Assembly: GCA_963281255.1 (NCBI GenBank)
Contig: OY725504.1
Span: 1,798,001-1,862,000, forward strand
Length of the DNA stretch: 64,000 bases
Reading direction: 5' to 3'
Origin: Aphrocallistes beatrix
Taxonomy: Eukaryota; Porifera; Hexactinellida; Sceptrulophora; Aphrocallistidae
In this document: positions 39,801-44,981 of the stretch, piece by piece
Layout of the letters: each line of letters opens with the position of its first letter
Position numbering within the stretch: position 1 is the first letter of the stretch
Notes under the pieces: generated by a model
Database searches by the model: none
Told to the model about the DNA's origin: nothing
Seen by the model: the letters and a program-made list of their open reading frames with translations, nothing else
Program-made: the position numbers and the translations under genes

Positions 39801-42800
39801 TCGAATTCTCCATATTCGAATTACTCATTTTATGATCTTTCCGCTCGATTAATCTCCCACAAGGTTCAATATTCTCAGACTGTGCCACCTCGTACCACTT
39901 ATGCCATCATCTACAATGGTGATAACTCGTGATACTATATGCCATAGGGTAGCAAATGCCGAAAATACTTAATTTTGAAGGAGAGCAATTAAGTTAAAAG
40001 CTTATAAAGTGGGTAATTTGATTGTGGAGAATTCGAATTTGAAGACAAATTAAGTGTATCTTTACCAATTAAATACCTTGACTCGCTAAATAAATCAGTA
40101 TTATAACTATTTGTATGGGGAATTATGGGGTGTACGAATACTTTTGTTCAGGCAGTATATATGTATATACAGTCGAACCTGCTATAACAGCCACTCTATA
40201 TAACGGTCACCTGTCTATTGCGGTCACCAATGAACGGTCCCGTCCGAAATTCCATAGTATTGAACCTGTGTATAGCAGTTACCTGCTCAACGCGGCCAGC
40301 GGCCACCCGTTTGTAGCCCCTTACTGACCTTAAAACTGTGTATAACGGACATCACCTATCTATAACGGCCACTACCTGTCTATAGCGGCCATCACCTTTT
40401 TCTTTTTTCACATTTTTATGTGTTTATTACAGGACCTGTTACGAACGATATACAAGTTCATGTAATTGCTTCAAGTAATGGATTTCTAAAAACTTATATT
40501 TATTGCAGTTGATACTTTTGGGGATTAAGACAATCACCTGTATATAACGGTCACCTGTATATAACGGCCAATTTTGTCCAGTCCCTTGGGTGGCCGTTGT
40601 ATGCAGGTTCCACTGTATATATACTATATACTATATATACAGACATTAATCGAGTTTTAATTATAAGGATTTGAAAAGGTGTTAAAAATTGTTTTCCATT
40701 TGGTGTGAAAATTTCGCTTAGAACTTGATCGTTGTCGTATTATTTGACAAAATAACGAATATCATAATACAAATTGCAATATTTATAACTCTAGAAGTTA
40801 TATGCATTTTAACATCTTACAATGTGTCCGAATGTGGACTTATAGTGGCATTTAGGGGTGTTCTATCGGAGAGATCTTTTAATGAGATTTTAGTATGTTA
40901 CTAGTTACCATCCCTCATTCATTTACTATTGAACTAAATTATGTAGCAATTTGTTCCAACTGGGCCGAAAAATTTTCTTAAGATTGACTGGACTATTAGA
41001 AGAGGCATATTGTTTGTGTTGTTAACTATTATGTGTGCCTCTTCTGAGACCTATCTTCAATTGACTCCCTACGAGAACAAAGATCCTATTGTTAGTGGTT
41101 GATTCCGAACAGACCTCCCCTCCATTAACTAAATCTTGGATATCTTGGATATTCCTTGGTGTAACGATGGTATGTGCAGATTTTGATGTAAGTTTTTGCT
41201 CTAGTAAAATTTCACTTGAATTAAAAGCCGTAAATTCCTCTGTTTTTAGATAGCTTATCTTCAAAAATGTTTATCTCAGAAATTACTCGATCAAATTTCA
41301 CAAAATATAGTATACAGGGTGGCTTATAAGTTCTGTCCCAAGCTTTATTAGGTTTAAATTTCTTAAACTCAAACAATCTTAGTTATTATGGTCTTTAGAT
41401 ATTGTAATTCGAATATTTTCAATGATTTTAAAAGATTTTTCGATTCTATTACTTAGAAATATGTGTTAGAAATATGTTAGAAATATTAGAAATATGAATA
41501 TGTTAGAAATATAATTAGAAATATGAGAAAAAAAATGTGTCCTGGCACGCAGCGAAAATCGTGAATCAGGGCCCACTGCTTTTCAAGTTATCTTCCCAGA
41601 GTCTTCAAATCCTAGGAAAAATTAGCTCACACATTTTCCTCGAATACTATAAATTTGTAGAAATATAGAATGTTTAGATCAGTATATATTGAGAACCTTT
41701 TGGATCAGATTTTTTGGTGATGTGAAAAAAAGTGCCATTTGGGTGATTTTGCAAAATGTGCCTAATTTGAAGTCGTGAAATAATAACTTTATCTCGTTTC
41801 TGATAATGAATGCAATGGATTTGTGAAATATTTCAATGGTGAATGAAAGGTATCTGGTGCTAAATCGTCATGGAACATCGATTTTTGAGACATTTTTTAC
41901 AGAAGCAGTGGCCTGGATTCTCGATTTTCGCTGCGTGCCAGGACATATTTTTTTTCTCAAAACTCACCATACAAACATATTTCTAAGTCATAGAATCTAA
42001 AAATCTTATAAAATCATTGAGAATATTCGAATTACAATCTCTAAAGACCATAATAACTAAGATTGTTTGAGTTTAAGAAATTTTATACCTAATAAAGCTT
42101 GGGGCAGAACTTACAAGCCACCCTGTACTTAATAGAATAATATTTAGACTATGAATTAGATGCAAATATGGGAGAAGTATGCTAAACAACATGTGCAATA
42201 GTAGGGCTAATTAGGAACTAATTGAGTGCATTTTGTGTATCATTTTCTTTATATTTAGATATCTATAGGGACACATACTATTTCTTCCGAGATGATTTAC
42301 AAGAAAAATGGTGAAGATCTAAATTATAATAAATCTATATCATTTGAAGTTCAAAAACCAATTGATATTAAGACTAAATATGTCAGTCCTGAACTCTTAA
42401 ATTATCTCTTATTTGAGATGAGAATTCAAAATATTTCTCAAGAAACATTTTATTTTAATTCACTATCCCTTAAATCCCCTTTGAATTATGAAGTATTTTC
42501 TCTAAATCAAAAAGAAACAAGTCTCACTTATGAACTTCAACCCAAAGAGATTTGTAGTTTCCTTTACCGCATTCATCCTAAACAATTAAATTTTAGAATT
42601 CGTAAAGATATTGGAAAATTAGACATTTGTTGGGAGAAGAAATTCGGCAATCGAGGAAGATTACAAACAGGGAACCTTGATAGACCATTACTTTCTTCCA
42701 ATCCAAATATAATGATAACTGTTTTACATTTTCCTAAAAAATTACGAACTAAAGTGCCATTTAATATTAAATTTGAGATTACTAATTGTTCTACTGTTTC

Positions 42801-43029
42801 TGTTCACTTGCAATTAATGCTTTCTCAAACTAAATCTAGAATAAGATGGTGTGGTATCTCTAATTTTATGCTAGCTGAATTACCAGAAAATCAATCAGTT
42901 ATTATTAACGTTTTTGCGATATCTTTTGCTACTGGTGAACATCATTTAGGTCTTCTAGTGCTACGAGATAAAAAGAGAAATATAGATTATAAATTTGACA
43001 AAGTTCTGAAATTACTTTTTTATAAATAG
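12081..43029 (+). CDS. TRAPPC13: TRAPPC13, trafficking protein particle complex subunit 13 (three coding exons)
   Basis: Joining 12081-12300, 20288-20476 and 42269-43029 gives 1170 nt, or 389 residues plus stop. The human protein has about 417 residues. Each exon matches a consecutive part of the family. Exon 1 has LATSYLG, like NIFLG. Exon 2 has ESLSF and CITND, like ETFSS and SVHND. Exon 3 has GTH, KPIDIKTKY, GKLDICW, RGRLQT, ITNCS and HWCGIS-type RWCGIS. The protein is a peripheral subunit of the TRAPPIII-type tethering complex, which acts in ER-Golgi traffic and autophagy; that role is known for the family, not shown here. Both introns are phase 1 and split a Gly codon. Both are filled with transposons. 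No frameshift or stop is seen, so the gene looks functional. Confidence 0.9.
12301..12640. other. Start of TRAPPC13 intron 1, nothing recognised
   Basis: This is an intronic stretch with an open frame of about 60 codons at 12360-12548 that resembles no known protein. No terminal repeats are seen. Confidence 0.35.
12735..13137 (-). repeat. H-family repeat, truncated copy b1
   Basis: The interior in reverse orientation has TGACGTCA sites at about 12834 and 12990 and the block ending TTCAATCAATTCGTTACATATATATA. Both termini are missing. A 33-base fragment of the family also lies just before it (caacgaattgattgaagaaac, near 12692). Confidence 0.7.
13138..13432 (-). repeat. H-family repeat, 3'-half copy b2
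   Basis: It begins with CAAGCGCGCTTCGCTTGC, the GC-rich end, and has the CGGACACTTCG hairpin region. It breaks off after about 295 bases at cctataatagcttc, where an oppositely oriented copy starts. Confidence 0.75.
13434..13893 (+). repeat. H-family repeat, copy b3
   Basis: It starts inside the family at CCGGGCGCAGAAAGC and runs to the intact GC-rich end GCGCGCTTG followed by T. The hairpin around GGCGGACACAAAGTGTCCG is at about 13838-13858. It forms a head-to-head inverted pair with the copy before it. Confidence 0.75.
13905..14352 (+). repeat. H-family repeat, diverged copy b4
   Basis: This is a diverged copy beginning near ttttggcattttgaagtc and ending AAGCGCGCTTG followed by T. The hairpin and GC-rich tail are recognisable but mutated. 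Confidence 0.7.
14402..14736. mobile_element. hAT-type MITE (Charlie-like ends)
   Basis: The left end CAGTGGTTCTCAACC and right end TTCAGAGCCACTG are partial inverted repeats of the CAGTGGTTCTCAACC type common in hAT elements. No clean 8-bp duplication is visible and no coding region is present. Confidence 0.5.
14740..15165. other. Intronic stretch, nothing recognised
   Basis: AT-rich. Two overlapping short open frames on opposite strands show no family similarity. Confidence 0.35.
15170..15660 (-). pseudogene. Fragment of a transposon-associated protein family (HIKLGLMKQF / SEEQGE type)
   Basis: On the minus strand the frame reads SPPHIKLGLMKQFIKALDKD, a stop, then QIRKLLRDF, AWEAFSNIVSNFL and LSEEQGELFHQDIKVIEQRY. 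These phrases belong to an uncharacterised protein family that I know from many arthropod and cnidarian genomes and that is usually repetitive. Its biochemical role is unknown to me. One stop (near 15515) and truncation at 15660, against the next element, make this a relic. It lies in TRAPPC13 intron 1 on the opposite strand. Confidence 0.6.
15657..17040 (+). mobile_element. PIF/Harbinger transposon relic
   Basis: It probably starts with GGGGCCTCATTCACTAAC, a Harbinger-like terminus, after a run of 3'-truncated foreign sequence. It carries a HARBI1-like transposase pseudogene on the + strand. The right terminus is not recognised. It is followed by a pogo-like end at 17043. Confidence 0.6.
15970..16960 (+). 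pseudogene. HARBI1-like (PIF/Harbinger) transposase, broken
   Basis: The N-terminal helical region has TTQLAVALKCLATGTFQ, then SKTSVSRCVTAVTKAL and SIAPAFINFP (16090-16290). This is the HARBI1 helix-turn-helix region. After a frameshift the DDE core appears as STNEDTYVNRKGFHSINIQV, then PGCTHDAFIW (about 16390-16525). A further frame has LMTPITSP, YNRAFHKVRQTIE and W-GSMDKT (16610-16740), and the last has VLHNLCIDQ (about 16795). At least three frame changes and several stops break it. Such enzymes cut at TIRs and duplicate 3 bp (TWA). Confidence 0.8.
17043..17625. other. pogo-like left end followed by unrecognised sequence
   Basis: TA-CAGTTGAACCCGCTTCG at 17043 is a pogo-type terminus, but no matching right end was found. 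The remainder to 17625 shows no recognised gene. Confidence 0.35.
17630..18093 (+). repeat. H-family repeat, copy c
   Basis: It runs from ATTGATTGAAGAAGCTGCC through TCTTTTGGCTATG and GTCGACTCATCATGG to AAACGCGTTTG. It lacks the first 40 bases and the (TA)n tract. The hairpin region GACACAAAGTGTCCGCC is present at about 18052-18070. Confidence 0.7.
18232..18997. mobile_element. G-family MITE, copy 1 (766 bp)
   Basis: Ends CTAAGGGCATTCAAAAAG and CTTTTTGAATGCCCTTAG lie between TA dinucleotides. The inverted arms are about 170 bp and nearly perfect. The interior is non-coding. A second 766-bp copy at 44982-45747 has the opposite interior orientation. Confidence 0.8.
19004..19605. other. Intronic stretch, nothing recognised
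   Basis: AT-rich, with no coding match and no inverted ends. Confidence 0.3.
19606..19803 (+). repeat. H-family 3' half preceded by a Tc1-type MITE end
   Basis: CACTGCCTGACCAATA at 19609 resembles the end of the MITE at 39679. From 19625 the sequence is the H-family 3' half (TTTTTCGAGTGATATCGAT to ATCGCGCTTG followed by T). Confidence 0.6.
19806..20287. repeat. Intronic inverted repeat before TRAPPC13 exon 2
   Basis: AATTCATTCAAACCACGACA near 19848 is mirrored by TGTCGTGGTTTGAATTAATT near 20125, giving a foldback of about 300 bases. A (TA)n tract follows at 20218-20236, then the 3' splice site TTTCTAG at 20281-20287. Confidence 0.5.
20288..20476 (+). CDS. TRAPPC13: TRAPPC13 coding exon 2
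   Basis: The acceptor is TTTCTAG|GCGAA and the donor ACTTAG|GTTAGT. The 189 nt encode ESLSFILCITNDYLCD through FVYFELNDL with split Gly codons at each side. It corresponds to human residues from GETFSSY to VKEIG. The first residues of this block form the start of a TRAPPC13 beta-sandwich domain. Confidence 0.88.
20768..21288 (+). repeat. H-family repeat, intact copy e (521 bp)
   Basis: It starts TCCTTACTATTAAAACTCG after an A, then (TA)n at 20793-20810 and CTGTAACGAATTGATTGAAG. Two TGACGTCA sites follow at about 20938 and 21099. A perfect 9-bp hairpin GGCGGACAC/GTGTCCGCC is at about 21235-21255. It ends CAAGCGAAGCGCGCTTG followed by T. The flanks belong to the same M-family element, so the borders are well defined. 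Confidence 0.85.
21590..21720 (-). pseudogene. mariner-like transposase remnant
   Basis: The minus strand reads WFQQDGERAHTC followed by AVLDFL. This is the second catalytic Asp block (QQDGA-x-H) of Tc1/mariner-type transposases with a DDxD triad. The flanking parts are too decayed to read. It would be the transposase of the M family. Confidence 0.6.
22131..23056. mobile_element. Foldback Tc1/mariner derivative with duplicated transposase 3' ends
   Basis: Arms 22131-22380 and about 22820-23056 are inverted copies. Both encode the C-terminal end of a Tc1-like transposase. The left arm, minus strand, reads PRRLKAVIKKKGGYIES. The right arm, plus strand, reads PRCLKAVIEKKCRYIES. The middle (about 22390-22580, minus) reads EGTPAHTARITQEW and SSPDLNPMDF, the second and third catalytic blocks. 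TA flanks both ends. Confidence 0.7.
23060..23328. other. Intronic stretch, nothing recognised
   Basis: No coding or repeat structure was recognised. Confidence 0.3.
23329..23501. mobile_element. pogo-like MITE, 173 bp
   Basis: TA-CAGTGGAATTCGCTTATTA on the left and TAATAAGCGAATTCCACTG-TA on the right are perfect inverted ends. The interior repeats 'gctaataag' phrases. No coding region. Confidence 0.8.
23660..23814. mobile_element. Possible hAT-type MITE
   Basis: It starts CAGTGGGGATCATCCTAGG and ends AATCCTGAGACCGCCCCTG, an inverted pair of hAT style with mismatches. The interior is GC-rich. No target duplication is evident. Confidence 0.4.
23853..24897 (-). repeat. H-family repeat, copy f, split by a pogo-like MITE
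   Basis: It starts CAAGCGCACTTCGCTTGC and ends TTTTAATAGTAAGGA, both complete. The MITE 24354-24817 sits in its (TA)n tract; (TA)n remains on both sides (24328-24353 and 24818-24852). CRE-like sites lie near 24050 and 24212. Confidence 0.85.
24354..24817. mobile_element. pogo-like MITE 'CAGTGGAACCTGTATA', copy 1
   Basis: Inverted ends CAGTGGAACCTGTATAACGG-type and ACAGGTTCGACTG are flanked by TA. The interior is built of repeated 'ggccgttatagacaggt' phrases. Copy 2 lies in opposite orientation at 40170-40615. Confidence 0.8.
24900..25330. other. Intronic stretch, nothing recognised
   Basis: AT-rich; a minus-strand open frame of 80 codons at 24947-25189 shows no family similarity. Confidence 0.3.
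25332..25518. mobile_element. pogo-like MITE 'CAGTAGAACTCGG', diverged copy
   Basis: Left end CATTAGAACTCGGTTAAT and right end AAGTTCTACTG-TA are related to the element at 6653. Point changes occur in the left end. Confidence 0.6.
25885..26965. repeat. Imperfect foldback element interrupted by a Tc1-type MITE
   Basis: The left arm about 25930-26085 (ggctcttttaacatc to gtctatgcattcc) pairs at roughly 70-75 percent by eye with the right arm 26845-26965. The MITE 26310-26788 lies between the arms. No coding region is seen. Confidence 0.5.
26310..26788. mobile_element. Tc1-type MITE, 479 bp (CACTAACCGGAC ends)
   Basis: Ends CACTAACCGGACAAAAGTAT and ATACTTTTGTCCGGTTAGTG are perfect inverted repeats flanked by TA. 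The interior is related to the MITE at 39679. Confidence 0.8.
27934..28891 (+). pseudogene. Tc1-like transposase, broken
   Basis: It begins MAQEATRNKVVALIQGG at about 27934 and has a helix-turn-helix with KTTVYRINERF followed by HKKGAGRPD (about 28020-28100), in a different frame. The catalytic core is partly lost. The second Asp block reads LIQDNHPKHTSR (28590-28620) and the third QSPDINPIENLFGWMK (28685-28730), i.e. a DD34E-type ending. The C-terminus RRCQMVVENNGYK runs directly into the H-family insertion at 28892. The first catalytic Asp is not readable. Several frameshifts and stops show it is dead. Confidence 0.85.
28892..29432 (-). repeat. H-family repeat, intact copy h (541 bp)
   Basis: It is inserted at the end of the Tc1 transposase gene. 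It starts CAAGCGCGCTTCGCTTGC and ends TTTTAATAGTAAGGA. The pre-insertion site reads ...ATAAA|TTATTG..., so there is no target duplication. In the family's own orientation the insertion is between A and T. The hairpin is at about 28925-28945, CRE sites near 29091 and 29254, and (TA)n at 29387-29406. Confidence 0.85.
29531..30291. mobile_element. hAT-type MITE, 761 bp
   Basis: Ends TAGAGATGCACCGGATATCC and ATCCGGTGCATCTCT are inverted. A perfect 8-bp target duplication GTTGCAAT flanks it (29523-29530 and 30292-30299). The TAGAGATGCACCG terminus is typical of hAT. Sub-terminal CCGGATATCCGG phrases are tandemly repeated. No coding region. It is inserted in the Tc1 right terminus. Confidence 0.85.
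30938..31528. mobile_element. mariner-like MITE, 591 bp (GGGTGTCTCAAAAG ends)
   Basis: GGGTGTCTCAAAAGTTCTGC on the left and GCAGAACTTTTGAGACACCC-TG on the right are inverted. It lies next to TA. It sits at the inner edge of the left arm of family L. Confidence 0.7.
31745..33395 (-). pseudogene. Gene of the long-TIR element L (YHGG / GLG-x-x-x-E type), broken
   Basis: On the minus strand an N-terminal piece starts MDNEAAQFDTNPLERDNQ and has C-x2-C (KCRKC) near 33310. Then come IIDTLNRKGLSDTVVSTIL (about 33230-33180), a hydrophobic piece with VHGILGLREKLLDIIPL, and QQYHGGTYTGDISKKL (32280-32230). The C-terminal part has STKLHILLDHLEEF, LGLGYFAESVLE, a stop, then SHRTFKEVLGRF (31940-31790). These phrases belong to a family I know only as an uncharacterised, repetitive transposon protein of invertebrates. 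Stops and frameshifts separate the pieces. It is presumably the transposase of this element, by position. Confidence 0.55.
34690..34972 (+). pseudogene. LINE reverse-transcriptase C-terminal fragment (CR1/Jockey-like)
   Basis: The + strand reads SSCFYNINNIPCIRKCLS, VEVCEALVNALITSRLDDCN and LYGCPSSLLPRLQRVHSRAP. This is the typical thumb and C-terminal region of non-LTR reverse transcriptases (LV-x-A-x3-SRLDYCN-x2-L-x-G-x-P). Only the last 95 or so codons remain. A frame change occurs after the RL-I-Y block. It is 5'-truncated at an H-family end and cut at 34980 by an F-family end. Confidence 0.75.
34981..35299 (+). repeat. F-family left-end fragment
   Basis: It begins GGATACCGCCCGCGAAAAA after a mutated TTAA (GTAA) and follows the F-family consensus for 319 bases, ending at aagttaaaatgac. 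The rest is missing. Confidence 0.7.
35300..35690. repeat. MITE-interior fragment with AATTCG-rich simple sequence
   Basis: 35300-35375 is made of ATTCGAATTC and TTCGATTCG repeats. It and the next 60 bases resemble the interior of the MITE at 39679 (attcgaattctccatattcg). Nothing else is recognised to 35690. Confidence 0.5.
35692..35804. repeat. pogo-like left end
   Basis: TA-CAGTAGAACCTCTATATTTG is a pogo-type terminus. The element is cut by the Tc1/mariner insertion at 35807, and the other end is not found with confidence. Confidence 0.45.
35807..36718 (+). mobile_element. Tc1/mariner-like element, 912 bp, internally deleted
   Basis: Ends CAGGGTGTGCTAAAAAAATT and AATTTCTTTGGCGCACCCTG are inverted and flanked by TA (35805-35806 and 36719-36720). 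The + strand has an N-terminal helix-turn-helix remnant (RATIYRAVKRLWHKY, then GSGRKVKDQTKIADRL in a shifted frame, 36000-36150). It also has the C-terminal block WPPNSPDLNPLDYEIWGILE to FKKRLRKCVDAKG (36400-36615). The LDY instead of IEN suggests a DDxD-type third residue. The middle is replaced by foreign sequence with a TATG microsatellite. Confidence 0.8.
36240..36340. repeat. (TATG)n microsatellite
   Basis: About 25 imperfect TATG/TGTA units lie inside the deleted Tc1/mariner copy. They produce spurious Tyr/Val/Cys-rich open frames on both strands. Confidence 0.9.
36721..38048. other. Intronic stretch with one H-family remnant
   Basis: No gene is recognised. A decayed piece of the H-family GC-rich end (tgcggcttgcagacactgcgt to ggcccctgga) lies at 37629-37677. 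The 36905-37170 part is more GC-rich, with runs of G, but shows no coding pattern. Confidence 0.4.
38215..39346 (+). mobile_element. F-family TTAA element, 1.13 kb deletion derivative
   Basis: Ends GATACCGCCCTCGAAAAA and TTTTTCGAGGGCGGTATCC are flanked by TTAA (38211-38214 and 39347-39350). It lacks about 780 bases of the full-length form. A 92-codon open frame at 38534 is not protein-like by family. Confidence 0.8.
39679..40157. mobile_element. Tc1-type MITE (CACTGCCTGAACAAAAG ends)
   Basis: Inverted ends CACTGCCTGAACAAAAGTAT and ATACTTTTGTTCAGGCAGT lie at TA sites. The arms continue inward for about 120 bases. Non-coding. A second copy is split across 59737-59796 and 61145-61202. Confidence 0.8.
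40170..40615. mobile_element. pogo-like MITE 'CAGTGGAACCTGTATA', copy 2
   Basis: It is the reverse orientation of 24354-24817. Ends CAGTCGAACCTGCTATAAC and GCAGGTTCCACTG, TA flanks. Tandem 'ctatagcggcc' phrases fill the interior. Confidence 0.8.
40670..41312. other. Intronic stretch, nothing recognised
   Basis: AT-rich. A minus-strand frame of 80 codons at 41022-41264 shows no family match. Confidence 0.3.
41315..42125. mobile_element. M-family MITE, 811 bp
   Basis: Ends CAGGGTGGCTTATAAGTTCT and AGAACTTACAAGCCACCCTG are flanked by TA. The inverted arms are well over 100 bp and run through tcttagttattatggtc. It matches the ends of the larger M copy at 20665. It ends 143 bases before the 3' splice site of TRAPPC13 exon 3. 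Confidence 0.8.
42269..43029 (+). CDS. TRAPPC13: TRAPPC13 coding exon 3 (last)
   Basis: The acceptor ATCTATAG|GGACAC restores the split Gly codon and gives GTHTISSEMIYKKNGED. It is followed by SFEVQKPIDIKTKY, QNIS, GKLDICWEKKFGNRGRLQT, FEITNCS, RWCGIS and the end VLKLLFYK with a TAG stop. The 253 codons cover the second half of TRAPPC13 without interruption, although vertebrates have several introns here. Alignment by eye to the human protein is clear along the whole length. Confidence 0.92.
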
Positions 43030-43113
43030 TTTGTATTGGATATTATTTTATTAATAGTCTGTATTGGATAATATTTTTGAGAAATCTTGTATTATTTACT
43101 ATTCAAATCGTAT

Positions 43114-43119
43114 AATAAA
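43114..43119 (+). promoter_or_regulatory. TRAPPC13: Polyadenylation signal of TRAPPC13
   Basis: An AATAAA lies 85 bases downstream of the TRAPPC13 stop codon, followed by T/GT-rich sequence. The 3' UTR appears to end before the Tc1 copy at 43239. Confidence 0.55.
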
Positions 43120-43238
43120 ATGTTTAAACTATGTTTACTAGTTTATCTATTAACCACCATGAGTTTGTTTGATCACTGTGTCTGTCAAATTACTCATATA
43201 ATTCTGCATCTTAGAACATGTTAATCAATTATTAATTA

Positions 43239-44240
43239 CAGTGCGTTCGGAAATTATTGGCAGTAAATATTCCATCATAATCCTTCACATATATTCACTC
43301 ACCGTATTTAAGTTGTATCTGTTATACAAACTTAAAGTATATACCACACTTTAAAAAAACCCATAGACATAGCCTAATTTTCTGCTAAACATAATTTTAA
43401 AAAATTTTGATAAAATTTTATCTGTACAAGCGCGCTTTGATTGCTTGCGCTGCGCGGCTGGCGGACAATTTGTGTCTACCGGAGGCGCCCTTCGGCCCCT
43501 GTGGTCACTTTGGTCAATTATAAGATAGATAACATCTCTAAATACGTAGCGACTGAAATATCGAGCCGCCTCGCTATTCCGAGCGGACAGTCTATCGTGT
43601 TTTGAAGTCTCTTTCTTACAAAAATAACTTGACTCATAAGAAAGGAGCAGGTCGACCTCGTAAATTGTACAAAGCCGATAGGAACCGGATTATGACACTC
43701 AATGCAATCCAAGGATCACCCTGATTGAGTGCCGAGCAAAATTGAGTACTCCAGTTGCCAAAAGTACACTATCGGAAGAAATGAAGAGGAGTGGCCTACA
43801 ATATCGCCATGGAGTCAGAATTCCCGCCTTGTCACCTCTCCATATTGCTAAGCGAATGGAATGGTGTTGGAAAATAAGGGGTCAGGACTGGTCAAAGTGT
43901 TTTTACTGGTGAATGCTCTTATAGATGAATACCGGTGAGATATATGTATGAACAAAAAGTACAGCCCATCAATCTGCCAACTTTCAAACATCCAACGAAG
44001 CCCCATATTTGGGGTGATATTTTGCTAATGGGTAAAACGAACCTCAAAATTTTCACCGAAAACTCCTGCCAGCAACGATATAAAAACGTGTTAAATGAGT
44101 GTCTTATACAAGAAGCTAATGCCTTATGTGGAAATCAATTGGTATTGCAAGAAGATAACATTCACACTGGAAAGGCGGCAATGACTTGAAAAAACAGGAA
44201 TATCTCCCCAACCAATTCGACTGTTCGTCCAATATCCCCA
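43239..44240 (+). pseudogene. Tc1-like transposon relic, right end lost
   Basis: TA-CAGTGCGTTCGGAAATTATT at 43239 is a Tc1 left end similar to that at 45963. The + strand reads ATEISSRLAIPSGQS and LTHKKGAGRPRKL (43545-43665), the helix-turn-helix and GRPR linker. It then reads DWSKCFYW (first catalytic Asp region lost), PHIWGDILLMGK, and LVLQEDNIHTG (second Asp block, 44010-44175). The third catalytic block is replaced by an unrelated tail. An H-family fragment (43427-43545) is inserted before the coding part. Confidence 0.75.
43427..43545 (-). repeat. H-family 3'-end fragment, copy k
   Basis: CAAGCGCGCTTTGATTGC, the hairpin remnant GGCGGACAATTTGTGTC, then agataacatctctaaatac; it breaks off after 119 bases inside the Tc1 relic. 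Confidence 0.75.
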
Positions 44241-44689
44241 TTCTCACCCCAATTAAGGCTGGGCAGGACCCACTAAATGAACTTTTTTTCATTTTTTTTG
44301 AAAATTTTAATTTGATTTGTTTATAGTTATTTAGTATTAATATATTCATCTAAGTATATATGAAGATCAAAATTTTTTTCAACTCCGAACACCTCCAAAA
44401 GTACATTATGACTAAGATATGATTAATGAAATGTATACTTTATATTTCATTTAACCAACATTTCAATATTGGACAAACAAAGGTGTTTAAAAAATGTTTA
44501 GGCTAAAGGTAAGGTTAAGAAAGGGGTTAATATGATTTAATTCGTGTAGAATAGAGTTGAAACTTACAATCTATCGAGCCTGAGTTTTTATTTATTGCAT
44601 ATACTTTAAATGGGAGACAGGTTTGGTGCAAAAATATTGAAAAAAACGCTAAACTCAGAGATCAGCAACAATATTCCAATATACTTGTA
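44241..44689. other. Stretch with nothing recognised
   Basis: AT-rich, no gene or repeat recognised. Confidence 0.3.
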
Positions 44690-44959
44690 TTTTCCAATTA
44701 AATTTGAAAATTCTATTCCTATTATTTTCTTTATTCAACCATTTTGTAAATAATTGAGTAAAAGAGGCATAAGGCATTGAAATTTCCTTGAATCTCTATA
44801 AATTAGGTCATTTGGGGAAAAAAATTTTTCTCTTACTTCTTGGGCTCCCGAAAAGTGTATTTTTGCAGATAACTCATCGAGAATAGTTTCCACAAAAAAT
44901 TTCAGGAGAAAATAATGAAAACTTTTAAAGTTAGTTCTGGAAGGAAACACCAACCTTAA
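44690..44959. repeat. C-family right-end fragment
   Basis: This is nearly the same as 5546-5810, with a few small gaps, ending GGAAACACCAACC-TTAA. The left part of the element is absent. Confidence 0.8.
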
Positions 44960-44981
44960 TGAAAGAAGTAGAATGAAAGTA

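Larger units (their letters stand above)
38049..40669 (-). repeat. H-family repeat, copy j, carrying three nested elements
   Basis: It starts CAAGCGCGCTTCGCTTGC and ends CGAGTTTTAATTATAAGGA. Its pieces are 38049-38214, 39347-39678, a (TA)-rich remnant 40158-40169 and 40616-40669. An F element (38215-39346) sits in the body. A Tc1-type MITE (39679-40157) and a pogo-like MITE (40170-40615) both sit in the (TA)n tract. Confidence 0.8.
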
